Assembly (NCBI GenBank): GCA_964541075.1
Contig: CAZIPZ010000165.1
Span: forward strand, 1-9,379
Length of the DNA: 9,379 nucleotides
Source of the DNA: CAZIPZ01 sp964541075
Lineage (GTDB): Bacteria; Acidobacteriota; Terriglobia; 20CM-2-55-15
Reading direction: 5' to 3'
Positions within the stretch are counted from its first letter, which is position 1; each line of letters starts with the position of its first letter. Under the pieces are notes generated by a model. It searched no databases. It was not told where the DNA came from and saw only the letters and a program-made list of their open reading frames with translations. Both the position numbers and the translations under genes were made by a program. Of this stretch, positions 1-6,097 are shown in pieces.

Positions 1-1055
1 GGCGTCGGTATATGGAAATCATTCTCGAAAGCATTCCGACGGGTGTCATCTCAGTTGATCAAAACTACACGATTAACAAAATCAATCGTGCGGCGCGGAC
101 GATGTTTTCAGCCGAGGAGGCGACGACGCTTGAACAAATCTTCAAGGGGCCCGATATCGAGTCGATTCGCGATCTGCTTCAGGACGCAAAAGCAGGACCC
201 GCTGCTCGCGAAATCGCCTTTTCCGGCGTGGGACGTCCGGTCCATAGCGCGGTTACGGCAACGCAGTTGATGACAGGCGGATTCGTTCTTGTCGTTGAGG
301 ACCTCACGGAGGTTGTACGCGCCCAGAAAGCCTCGGCGTGGCGCGAGGTCGCCAGACGCCTTGCTCATGAAATCAAGAACCCTCTGACACCCATCCAGCT
401 TTCCGCCGAGCGGATCGGACGAAACATTGCGCGTCTTCCAGCAGCCCCACCGCGAGTCACCAATGTGATTGAAGAATGCGTGGAAGCCATCATTCAGGAG
501 GTCTCTAGCCTTAAAAACCTCGTCGACGAATTCGTTCGATTTGCTCGTCTGCCTGCTGTTTCCAGAGTTCCCAACAGAGTTAGGGACCTTGTCGATCGGA
601 CAATGGCGCTTTATGACGACCGATTGAATGGCGTTGGTGTATCTCTAAAGATCCCCGATGACCTTCCCCCCGTCCTCATCGACCCACTTCAAATGAAACG
701 GGTGCTGGTGAACCTAATCGACAACGCGCTGGAGGCCCTCTCTGGAGAGCCGACTCAAGCATTAGCCATTCAGTGCCAGCTCGCACGCGATGAAACGATG
801 GTGCGACTGACAATTTCAGACACTGGTCGCGGGATTGCCGCCGAAGATCGTGAACGCCTTTTTACGCCTTATTTTTCAACGCGCAAGAACGGTACGGGTC
901 TCGGCTTGGCGATTTCGAGCCGGATCGTCGCCGATCACGGCGGTTATATCGGCGCGGAGCCGAATTCTCCGAAAGGCACACGTTTCATCCTTGAGTTACC
1001 TGTATGTCAAGAATCCTCATTGTCGATGACGAGCCAGGCATCCGGCAGTCTCTAA
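1..1055 (+). CDS. ntrY: NtrY-like sensor histidine kinase, 3' part (5' end outside window)
   Basis: This is the C-terminal part of a nitrogen-regulation-type sensor kinase that would autophosphorylate on His and pass the phosphate to the NtrX-like regulator encoded next. The reading frame is open to the left edge: codons 3-11 read RRY before the ATG at 12, and RRYMEI...GVISVD is the usual start of the PAS domain in NtrY, so the ATG at 12 is internal. Numbering from that Met, the PAS domain spans about 1-100 and the HisKA H-box has its phospho-acceptor His at 119 (AHEIKNPLTPIQLSAERI). In the HATPase, the N-box is NLIDNALEAL (N234, N238), the G1 box is DTGRGI (270-275), and GTGLGLA lies at 294-300. 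The family's N-terminal membrane segments and HAMP domain must lie outside the window. The tail after LELPV (about 15 residues) runs over the start of the regulator gene. The NtrY assignment rests on the PAS/H-box style and the NtrX partner; another NtrB/NtrY-like kinase is possible. Confidence 0.5.
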   Translation, partial: RRYMEIILESIPTGVISVDQNYTINKINRAARTMFSAEEATTLEQIFKGPDIESIRDLLQDAKAGPAAREIAFSGVGRPVHSAVTATQLMTGGFVLVVEDLTEVVRAQKASAWREVARRLAHEIKNPLTPIQLSAERIGRNIARLPAAPPRVTNVIEECVEAIIQEVSSLKNLVDEFVRFARLPAVSRVPNRVRDLVDRTMALYDDRLNGVGVSLKIPDDLPPVLIDPLQMKRVLVNLIDNALEALSGEPTQALAIQCQLARDETMVRLTISDTGRGIAAEDRERLFTPYFSTRKNGTGLGLAISSRIVADHGGYIGAEPNSPKGTRFILELPVCQESSLSMTSQASGSL

Positions 1056-2332
1056 AAGGAGTTTTCGAAGACGAAGGCTTCGCTGCCGAAGCTGTCTCGA
1101 ATGGCGAAGAATGTCTGAAAAGGATTGAAGACCATTCTTACGACCTCATTCTGCTCGACATTTGGCTGCCCGGCATTGACGGACTCGAAACCCTTCGCCG
1201 CCTGCGCGAAAAGTCGCCTGCCACGCATGTGATCATGATTTCCGGCCATGCAACGATCGCTACAGCGGTGAGCGCGACCAAGCTTGGTGCCTACGACTTC
1301 ATTGAAAAACCGCTTTCACTGGAACACACGCTGTTGATCGCTCGCAACGCGCTATCGCATAAGCGCCTCGAACAAACGAATGAAAAACTACGCCGTGAAA
1401 TCGAAGAACGCTTCAGCATCGTGGGTGAAAGCATTCCGACGAAGGCGCTTCGTAAGCAAATCGCAGTTGTAGCACCAACAAACAGCCGCGTCCTGATCTA
1501 TGGAGAAAGCGGGACGGGTAAGGAACTCGTCAGCCGCAATATCCATTTCCTCAGCAAACGGGCATCAGAACCCTTCATTGAAGTGAACTGCGCCGCCATT
1601 CCCGAAGAACTCATCGAAAGCGAACTCTTCGGGCATACCAAGGGTTCATTTACGGGAGCAACTGAGGATAAAAGAGGAAAATTTGAGCTGGCCGATGGCG
1701 GCACATTGTTTCTCGATGAAATCGGAGACATGAGTTTGAAGACGCAGGCAAAGGTTCTCCGTGCCGTCGAAGAGCAACACTTTCAACCTATCGGGGCGCG
1801 CACAGCAGTTCGAGTGGACGTACGTGTCGTTGCCGCAACCAATAAGAATTTACCGAATGAGATTGCGGCAGGACGATTTCGTGAAGATCTATTTTACAGG
1901 CTCAACGTTATTCCATTTTTCGTTCCGCCGCTGCGCGACCGCCGCGAAGATATACCGGTGCTGGCGAGGTACTTTATGCGAATCTTCTCGGCAGAGCACG
2001 GCCGTAGCCCGAAGGACTTGTCTGCAAGTGCTCTCGATATGCTAGTGGACTACTCTTGGCCGGGAAATGTCCGCGAGCTGCGAAATGAAATTGAAAGGCT
2101 CGTGATCATGATTCCGGGCAGCGTTATTCAGAGCGCCGACCTTTCGCTGCCAAACGGCGGCGGGCGGTCGCGAACTTCCACGCTTCAGGAAGCGCGGGCG
2201 CAATACGAACGCGATTTCATCCTGACAAAACTCAAAGAAAACGATTGGAATATTTCGCAGACAGCTCGACTGCTGGGACTCGAACGCAGTTATCTCTACC
2301 GCAAAATGAAGGCCTACGGGATCGAAAAGTAG
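1004..2332 (+). CDS. ntrX: NtrX-like sigma-54-dependent response regulator
   Basis: A complete 442-residue NtrC-family activator, expected to be phosphorylated by the overlapping kinase and to remodel sigma-54 RNA polymerase at its target promoters. The receiver is residues 1-120: acidic pair D8/D9, phospho-acceptor D52 in LDIWLPGIDG, switch S80, and K102 in FIEKPLSLE. The DIWLPGIDGLETL and ATKLGAYDFIEKPLSLE stretches are typical of NtrX rather than NtrC. The AAA+ domain is about 140-375: Walker A GESGTGKE (167-174), sigma-54 contact loop GSFTGA (214-219, Ser where GAFTGA has Ala), Walker B TLFLDE (234-239), and SWPGNVRELRNEI at 351-363. The C-terminus is a Fis-type helix-turn-helix (about 400-440, NISQTARLLGLERSYLYRK). 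The start at 1004 places MSRILIVDDEP exactly at the receiver's first strand, and only a weak GAG lies 8 nt upstream. The gene overlaps ntrY by 52 bp in another frame, so the two are probably cotranscribed and translationally coupled. Confidence 0.5.
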   Translation: MSRILIVDDEPGIRQSLKGVFEDEGFAAEAVSNGEECLKRIEDHSYDLILLDIWLPGIDGLETLRRLREKSPATHVIMISGHATIATAVSATKLGAYDFIEKPLSLEHTLLIARNALSHKRLEQTNEKLRREIEERFSIVGESIPTKALRKQIAVVAPTNSRVLIYGESGTGKELVSRNIHFLSKRASEPFIEVNCAAIPEELIESELFGHTKGSFTGATEDKRGKFELADGGTLFLDEIGDMSLKTQAKVLRAVEEQHFQPIGARTAVRVDVRVVAATNKNLPNEIAAGRFREDLFYRLNVIPFFVPPLRDRREDIPVLARYFMRIFSAEHGRSPKDLSASALDMLVDYSWPGNVRELRNEIERLVIMIPGSVIQSADLSLPNGGGRSRTSTLQEARAQYERDFILTKLKENDWNISQTARLLGLERSYLYRKMKAYGIEK

Positions 2333-2487
2333 TCAAGACATCATACCTTGAATAGAGGGCTAAGGAAGGTGGCTGTCGCCTGTGGCAACCGCAAATTGCG
2401 ACGCGCTACGGAAACACCATTTAATCGCGGGCTCGAAATTAGAGGAGCTTAGACAACCTGTAAGGAGCGCTCCCGTCGGATGCGCTC
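2333..2487. other. Intergenic region between convergent genes
   Basis: These 155 bp separate the stop of the ntrX-like gene from the stop of the hydrolase on the opposite strand. I see no open frame with a plausible start and no RNA gene. The stretch holds a short inverted repeat CGCAAATTGCG (2390-2400, 5-bp arms around one base) of unknown meaning. At its right end is the left arm of the hairpin annotated separately. Nothing else was recognised. Confidence 0.5.
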
Positions 2488-2491
2488 TTAC
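2460..2491. terminator. Candidate hairpin terminator between convergent genes
   Basis: The arms GTAAGGAGCGC (2460-2470) and GCGCTCTTAC (2482-2491) pair over 10 bp with one bulged G, around an 11-nt loop. On the plus strand the hairpin is followed, after CGGCG-type bases, by only TTTT (2496-2499), so it would be a weak intrinsic terminator for the NtrYX transcript. On the minus strand no U-tract follows. The right arm overlaps the last codons and stop (2488-2490) of the hydrolase gene. The base pairing is seen directly; terminator function is inferred. Confidence 0.5.
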
Positions 2492-3531
2492 GGCGTTTTC
2501 TGCCCAGGCTTAAGCCATTTTACGAGCCAATTTACGGCTTGTTCGAGAGCATCCGCTGTTACGGCGTGCCCGGTGTCTGGCTCCAGCAGGAGTACAAACT
2601 TGTCTTTTGCTTCAGCTGCCTCGTATGCCTGAGAAGCTTTTTCCGCCGCTTCCTCAACGCCCGCGCGGGGAGTGCGCTCGTCACGGTCGCCATTGACGAC
2701 CATGAGCGGCCGTGGAGCAATCAACGGCAGCATCGATGGAGCATCGAACTGCGCGTAGATGCCTGGTGCAACTCTATCGTAAAACTTCCGTACAAATTCC
2801 GCATTGATGGCGGCGCCCGATTCTTGCGCCGCACCGTCAACGGCCGACTGAAATGTCTTTACTCTGGGCTGCCAGGCGTCATTGTCCAGCGCCCAACGGA
2901 AACTTTGAACGCCGATAAAGGGTATTGCCACGGCAATCCGTGGATCGACTGCAGCAGCCAGATATGTCTCCATTCCGCCCTTGGAAATGCCGATGAGTCC
3001 TATGCGATTGGGATCAACGTCATCCCGCGTCACAAGATAGTCAATCAGGCGCATAACGTCCCAGACAGCGTCGTAAAGAAAGGGATGCTCTTTCCCCGAC
3101 CTATACGCCCGCAATATCGCCTGTTCGTATTCAGAACCAGTTTCGTCCTTCTTGTTGCGCTCGCCGTGATATCGCCCATCGATTGCGACTCCTATAAAAC
3201 CGCGATCAGCAAACTGTTTTAAGAGAACGAACTGGTCATTCTTATTTCCACCCGTGGAGTGCAACACGATAATGACCGGTCGTTTCCCCCCGGGAAATGA
3301 CCTTTTTATGAGCAGTCCCGGAACGCGCTGGCCGGACTCGGCCGCAAAGGTGAAATGCGTTCCAAGAAGGCCGCGAACGCTTGGCAATTCCGTCAATTCA
3401 GGGTCCAATGGCGCCCTGGGACGGTCAATCAGATCAAGAAACGCCCTCCGAACGGCTTCGTCTTGCTGCGCGGAACGAGACGCTTGCGTGCTCAAAGTAA
3501 GGGCTGCAAACAGTGCGATGAAGACAACCAT
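2488..3531 (-). CDS. Secreted alpha/beta hydrolase (dienelactone hydrolase / esterase-like)
   Basis: A 347-residue serine hydrolase of the alpha/beta fold, probably acting on ester or peptide bonds outside the cytoplasm; the substrate is not predictable. Residues 1-20 form a hydrophobic signal peptide (MVVFIALFAALTLSTQASRS) with likely cleavage near 20. It is unusual in having no Lys or Arg before the hydrophobic core. The oxyanion-hole region is VLHSTGG (89-95), and DGRYHGER follows at 118-125. The nucleophile elbow GISKGG gives Ser183, the likely acid is D284 in NGDRDERTP (D282 is the alternative), and the catalytic His is H322 in DTGHAV. The start is decided by AAGGAG 5 nt upstream and by an in-frame TAA four codons before the ATG. 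It lies 49 bp downstream of yajQ on the same strand, so cotranscription is likely. It resembles acetyl-xylan esterase and prolyl-oligopeptidase-like hydrolases; the fold is secure, the reaction is not. Confidence 0.5.
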   Translation of the reverse strand: MVVFIALFAALTLSTQASRSAQQDEAVRRAFLDLIDRPRAPLDPELTELPSVRGLLGTHFTFAAESGQRVPGLLIKRSFPGGKRPVIIVLHSTGGNKNDQFVLLKQFADRGFIGVAIDGRYHGERNKKDETGSEYEQAILRAYRSGKEHPFLYDAVWDVMRLIDYLVTRDDVDPNRIGLIGISKGGMETYLAAAVDPRIAVAIPFIGVQSFRWALDNDAWQPRVKTFQSAVDGAAQESGAAINAEFVRKFYDRVAPGIYAQFDAPSMLPLIAPRPLMVVNGDRDERTPRAGVEEAAEKASQAYEAAEAKDKFVLLLEPDTGHAVTADALEQAVNWLVKWLKPGQKTP

Positions 3532-3536
3532 CTTGG

Positions 3537-3542
3537 CTCCTT
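3537..3542 (-). promoter_or_regulatory. Strong Shine-Dalgarno of the hydrolase gene
   Basis: Read on the minus strand, AAGGAG lies 5 nt before the ATG at 3531, and an in-frame TAA lies just upstream. Together these fix the start. It is the clearest ribosome binding site in the window: the second hybrid kinase, the ntrX-like gene and the DUF983 gene have weak sites or none. Confidence 0.5.
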
Positions 3543-3580
3543 ACTGAAAAGAACCGCTTGGTTTGTGCGATCGACAGACT

Positions 3581-4081
3581 TTAGAAGGTACGGTAGTTCG
3601 TAAACTGCAACTCTACGCCGAAATCGGATTGCCTCAGTAGCTGAATCGCTTCTTGCAGAAGGTCGCGGCTCTTTCCACTGACGCGTACAAGATCCCCTTG
3701 AATAGAAGCTTGAACCTTGATCTTGCTGTCTTTGATCTTCTTGACGATCTCCTTTGACTTCTCGACAGCCAGTCCCGACTGAATCGTGATCTCCTGGCGC
3801 GCTGTTGAGCCTGCCGCAGGGATGATTGGACCATATGAGAAGTTTTTCAACGGAACCTTCCGCTTGGCCAATTTTTGTTGAAGGATTTCAACGACAGCCT
3901 TTAGCTTAAAATCGTCGATGCTTTGGATGACAAGTTTCTTGTCCTTTTCATTCAAGGTCATCTCGGACTTGGAATCTTTAAGATCGAAGCGTGTAAGAAC
4001 TTCTTTGCGAGCCTGCTGCACCGCATTTAGTACTTCCGGCATGTCAACTATGGATACGACGTCAAAACTGTTATCAGGCAT
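3581..4081 (-). CDS. yajQ: YajQ family nucleotide-binding protein (UPF0234)
   Basis: A 166-residue cytoplasmic protein of the YajQ/UPF0234 family, close to the usual length of about 160-165. The family folds as two ferredoxin-like domains. Members bind nucleotides or RNA, and a Xanthomonas homologue has been reported as a cyclic-di-GMP receptor; whether that holds here is unknown. Family hallmarks visible are the N-terminus MPDNSFDVVSIVDMPEVLNA, RFDLKDSKSEM (residues 31-41), the Lys-rich LKAVVEILQQKLAKRKVPLK, the central EITIQSGLAVEKSKEIVKKIKDSK segment (named here by its ends; about 97-120), and KVQASIQGDLVRVSGKSRDL followed by LQFTNYR near the end. The ATG at 4081 yields the canonical N-terminus; no clear Shine-Dalgarno is visible upstream. 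The gene is divergent from the DUF983 gene across 33 bp and is followed by the secreted hydrolase on the same strand. Confidence in the family is high, in the cellular role low. Confidence 0.5.
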   Translation of the reverse strand: MPDNSFDVVSIVDMPEVLNAVQQARKEVLTRFDLKDSKSEMTLNEKDKKLVIQSIDDFKLKAVVEILQQKLAKRKVPLKNFSYGPIIPAAGSTARQEITIQSGLAVEKSKEIVKKIKDSKIKVQASIQGDLVRVSGKSRDLLQEAIQLLRQSDFGVELQFTNYRTF

Positions 4082-4090
4082 ATTTGCGTA

Positions 4091-4098
4091 AGTATACT
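4091..4098. promoter_or_regulatory. Possible shared -10 element, palindrome AGTATACT
   Basis: The 33-bp spacer between the divergent yajQ and DUF983 genes contains the perfect palindrome AGTATACT. It presents TATACT, a good match to the sigma-70 -10 consensus, on both strands (4093-4098 plus; 4096-4091 minus). A weak -35 candidate TTATCA (4071-4076, 16-bp spacer, inside the yajQ start) exists for the plus strand; none is convincing for the minus strand. For yajQ the start site would lie within a few bases of the ATG, giving a very short leader. Promoter function is inferred. Confidence 0.5.
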
Positions 4099-4114
4099 GA
4101 ATAACAGAGCGCGA

Positions 4115-4498
4115 ATGATGACACTCCGAAGCATACTTCTACTCAAATGCCCGGTTTGCGGGAAGGGCAAGCTCTTCAGGGGGTACTTCGACAATCCGGA
4201 TCGGTGTCCTGAATGTGGCTACTACTTTATGAGGGAAAATGGCTATTTTCTCCCGCATGTTCCTATCGGATACGCTGCCACAGTCATTGTCTCGCTCGGT
4301 TCGTGGCCAGTTTTGCGATACCTGTTTGGACTGGAGAGCTTCTGGTGGACCGCAGGAATTCTTGCCGCAGTGGCCCTGGCGTTCGGAACGTGGTCAGTTC
4401 GCTACGCCAAAATGCTGTGGCTTGCTCTCGATCTGACAATTCATCCACCTGTTGCTGAAGATTTCAAAGAAAGAGGACGGGAAGTCCGGGATCAGTGA
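4115..4498 (+). CDS. DUF983 family zinc-ribbon membrane protein
   Basis: A 127-residue protein of the DUF983 family, whose function is unknown. The N-terminus carries a four-cysteine zinc ribbon, CPVCGKGKLFRGYF (C12, C15) and CPECGYYF (C31, C34), as in family members with CPxCGxGKLF. Two membrane segments follow, at about 51-70 (IGYAATVIVSLGSWPVLRYL) and 74-93 (ESFWWTAGILAAVALAFGTW), then a short charged cytoplasmic tail. The loop between ribbon and first helix (ENGYFLPHVP) carries no cysteine or obvious metal site. Two consecutive ATGs (4115 and 4118) are possible starts; the only ribosome-site-like bases, AGAG at 4106-4109, sit slightly better for the second. It is divergent from yajQ and convergent with the kinase gene on the other strand, leaving only 4 bp between the two stops. 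The family is clear; the role is unknown. Confidence 0.5.
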   Translation: MMTLRSILLLKCPVCGKGKLFRGYFDNPDRCPECGYYFMRENGYFLPHVPIGYAATVIVSLGSWPVLRYLFGLESFWWTAGILAAVALAFGTWSVRYAKMLWLALDLTIHPPVAEDFKERGREVRDQ

Positions 4499-4502
4499 AG
4501 TC

Positions 4503-6082
4503 CTATGGGATCTGAACGCCGCTTAACAGTTTCCGCAGGGCGTCAAAGTTTGTGGGCTTGGTTAGATGAAAATCGAAGCCCGCCTGTCGCGATCTATCAA
4601 CGTCCTCCTGCTGCCCCCAGCCAGTTTGGGCAATCAGCATCACATTCTTGCCCCAGGGACGCTCGCGAATACGCTCCGCGACTGCGTAACCATTCATTTG
4701 CGGCATACCGATATCGAGAAGTATGACATCTGGTCTGAATTTTTCCGCCGCCTGCAAGGCCTCCACTCCGTCGTAAGCAGTTTGCACCGAGTGGCCATCC
4801 AGCGTGAGGAACAGTGCCAGACCATCAGCTGAATCCACATTGTCATCGGCAACAAGCACGCGAAGTCCGGAGCCCGTCGCAGCCTCTGAAGGAGACTCGA
4901 TGGAAGGTTTCGGACTCCCTTCGACAAGTGTAGGAAGGTGAACCTCAAACTCGCTTCCCTTCCCAAGACCTTCACTCCGGGCATCCACTCTTCCTCCATG
5001 CATTGCAACCAACTGCCAGACGAGGGTTAATCCGACACCGAGCCCCCCCTGCGACTTTTCGAGCGATGTATCCAATTGGTAGAACAGCTCCGATATATGC
5101 GGAAGTTGCTCAGGCGCGATGCCGATGCCGTTATCTACGACCCGGATACTGACATGCTTGTCCTCTATGAACGCGCTCAGGGTAATCTCACCGCCTCGAG
5201 GCGTAAACTTGGCGCTGTTATTCAGCAAATTGGTGAATACCTGTGCGAGCCTGATACGATCCGCAGCCAGATAAATCGGTTGAGGCGGCACCTTGACAGT
5301 GAGCCTCTGATCGTTTTTCTCAATCAAGGGCAAGCTTGCCTCAACAGCAGCCGTGAGGATGCCGGCTAAATCAACGCGATCCTTGCGGAGTTCCAGTTTG
5401 TTGCGCGAAATGCGGCTGACATCCAACAAATCGTCGACAAGTCGCGTCAGATGTTGCACCTGCCTATCAATCACCTGCTGGCTCCAACGAAGCTCCGGAT
5501 CGTCTGTCTTTTTTATCTGCAATATCTTTGCGGCGCTTGCAATTGGAGCCAGGGGATTTCTGAGTTCGTGCGCAAGCGTTGCAAGGAACTGATCCTTCCG
5601 GCGNNNNNNNNNNCGGTTGACGCTTCAAGATCTGCAGTGCGTTCCGCCACTCTTTGCTCAAGCTCCAAGTTCAAACGCTCCAGCTGTTGCGTCTTTCTGT
5701 AGAGTTCAGCGAAAACACCGACTTTCGCCCGCAGAATCTCAGGAATAACCGGAACAGGAATGTAATCGACCGCACCGACCTCATATCCCTTGAGGCGATC
5801 AAGGTCTGTCAGATGGATCGCCGAAATGAGGATGATTGCGGTTTTTTGAAAACGTGGATGCTGCCGGATCATCGAAGCTAGTTCGAATCCGTCCAAGTCC
5901 GGCATGCATACGTCCATTAGAACGACTGCAATATCGATCCGCAGAAGTTGGTCTAGTGCTTCTTTGCCGGAACTGGCCCGGATGAGGTTCTCGCCAAGAT
6001 CGCTGAGAATGGACTCATAGCTCAAGAGCTTCGCGGGCTGGTCGTCGACCATCAGTATGTTGACTGGATCTTTACTGCTCAT
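4503..6082 (-). CDS. Hybrid histidine kinase REC-HisKA-HATPase-REC, interrupted by assembly gap
   Basis: One gene split by a run of Ns at 5604-5613. The N-terminal half (from ATG 6082) is a receiver, residues 8-125: D13/D14, phospho-acceptor D57, switch S87, but Val110 where the conserved Lys is expected (YIPVPV). A coiled coil follows, ending ERTADLEAST. After the gap, reading resumes in another frame with RRKDQFLATLAHELRNPLAPI, with the H-box His at 5570-5568. The HATPase has N-box NLLNNSAKF (about 5231-5205), DNGIGI (from 5135), and GGLGVGLTLV. The C-terminal receiver is canonical (D pair near 4847, D270 at 4715 in LLDIGMP, Thr in AQTG, Lys in LTKPT at 4559; D270 counted from 5522). The frame at 5522 has no true start; its first codon is an internal TTG. 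Cytoplasmic and soluble, with no membrane segment seen. It starts 15 bp after the larger kinase gene with no Shine-Dalgarno, suggesting coupled translation. No DNA-binding domain is present. Confidence 0.5.
5604..5613. other. Assembly gap (10 N) inside a kinase gene
   Basis: Ten Ns lie between codons for EAST and RRKDQF of the hybrid kinase. The last whole codon before the gap ends at 5615, leaving one base (5614), and the next whole codon starts at 5603. For a continuous frame, one plus the gap length must be divisible by three. Ten does not satisfy this, so the Ns are a placeholder rather than a measured length, or one flank carries an indel. Confidence 0.5.
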
Positions 6083-6097
6083 CGGCGATTTTGGTTG
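6083..6097 (-). other. Short spacer between the two kinase genes, no Shine-Dalgarno
   Basis: Fifteen bases separate the TAG of the HAMP-array kinase (6100-6098) from the ATG of the second kinase at 6082. Read on the minus strand they are CAACCAAAATCGCCG-like and contain no purine-rich ribosome site. This supports translation of the second gene by reinitiation or coupling after the first. Confidence 0.5.

Noticed and set aside
12..14. ATG at 12 as the true start of the ntrY-like gene
   Set aside because: The frame stays open to the left edge with RRY before this Met, matching the PAS entry of NtrY. The upstream sensor domain is expected outside the window.
2390..2400. Inverted repeat CGCAAATTGCG as an operator
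   Set aside because: It sits between the 3' ends of convergent genes, where no promoter is expected, and short repeats like this arise by chance.
2539..3222. 227-residue plus-strand open frame opposite the hydrolase
   Set aside because: It is antisense to a gene with a clear catalytic Ser motif, signal peptide and ribosome site. Its own translation has no recognisable domain and looks like a codon-bias shadow.
5513..5603. C-terminal residues read after the gap in the frame of the first kinase half
   Set aside because: The stretch AGRISSLQRLRTNS and onward is out-of-frame nonsense; the adjacent frame gives a perfect HisKA H-box, so this end is an artefact of the placeholder gap.
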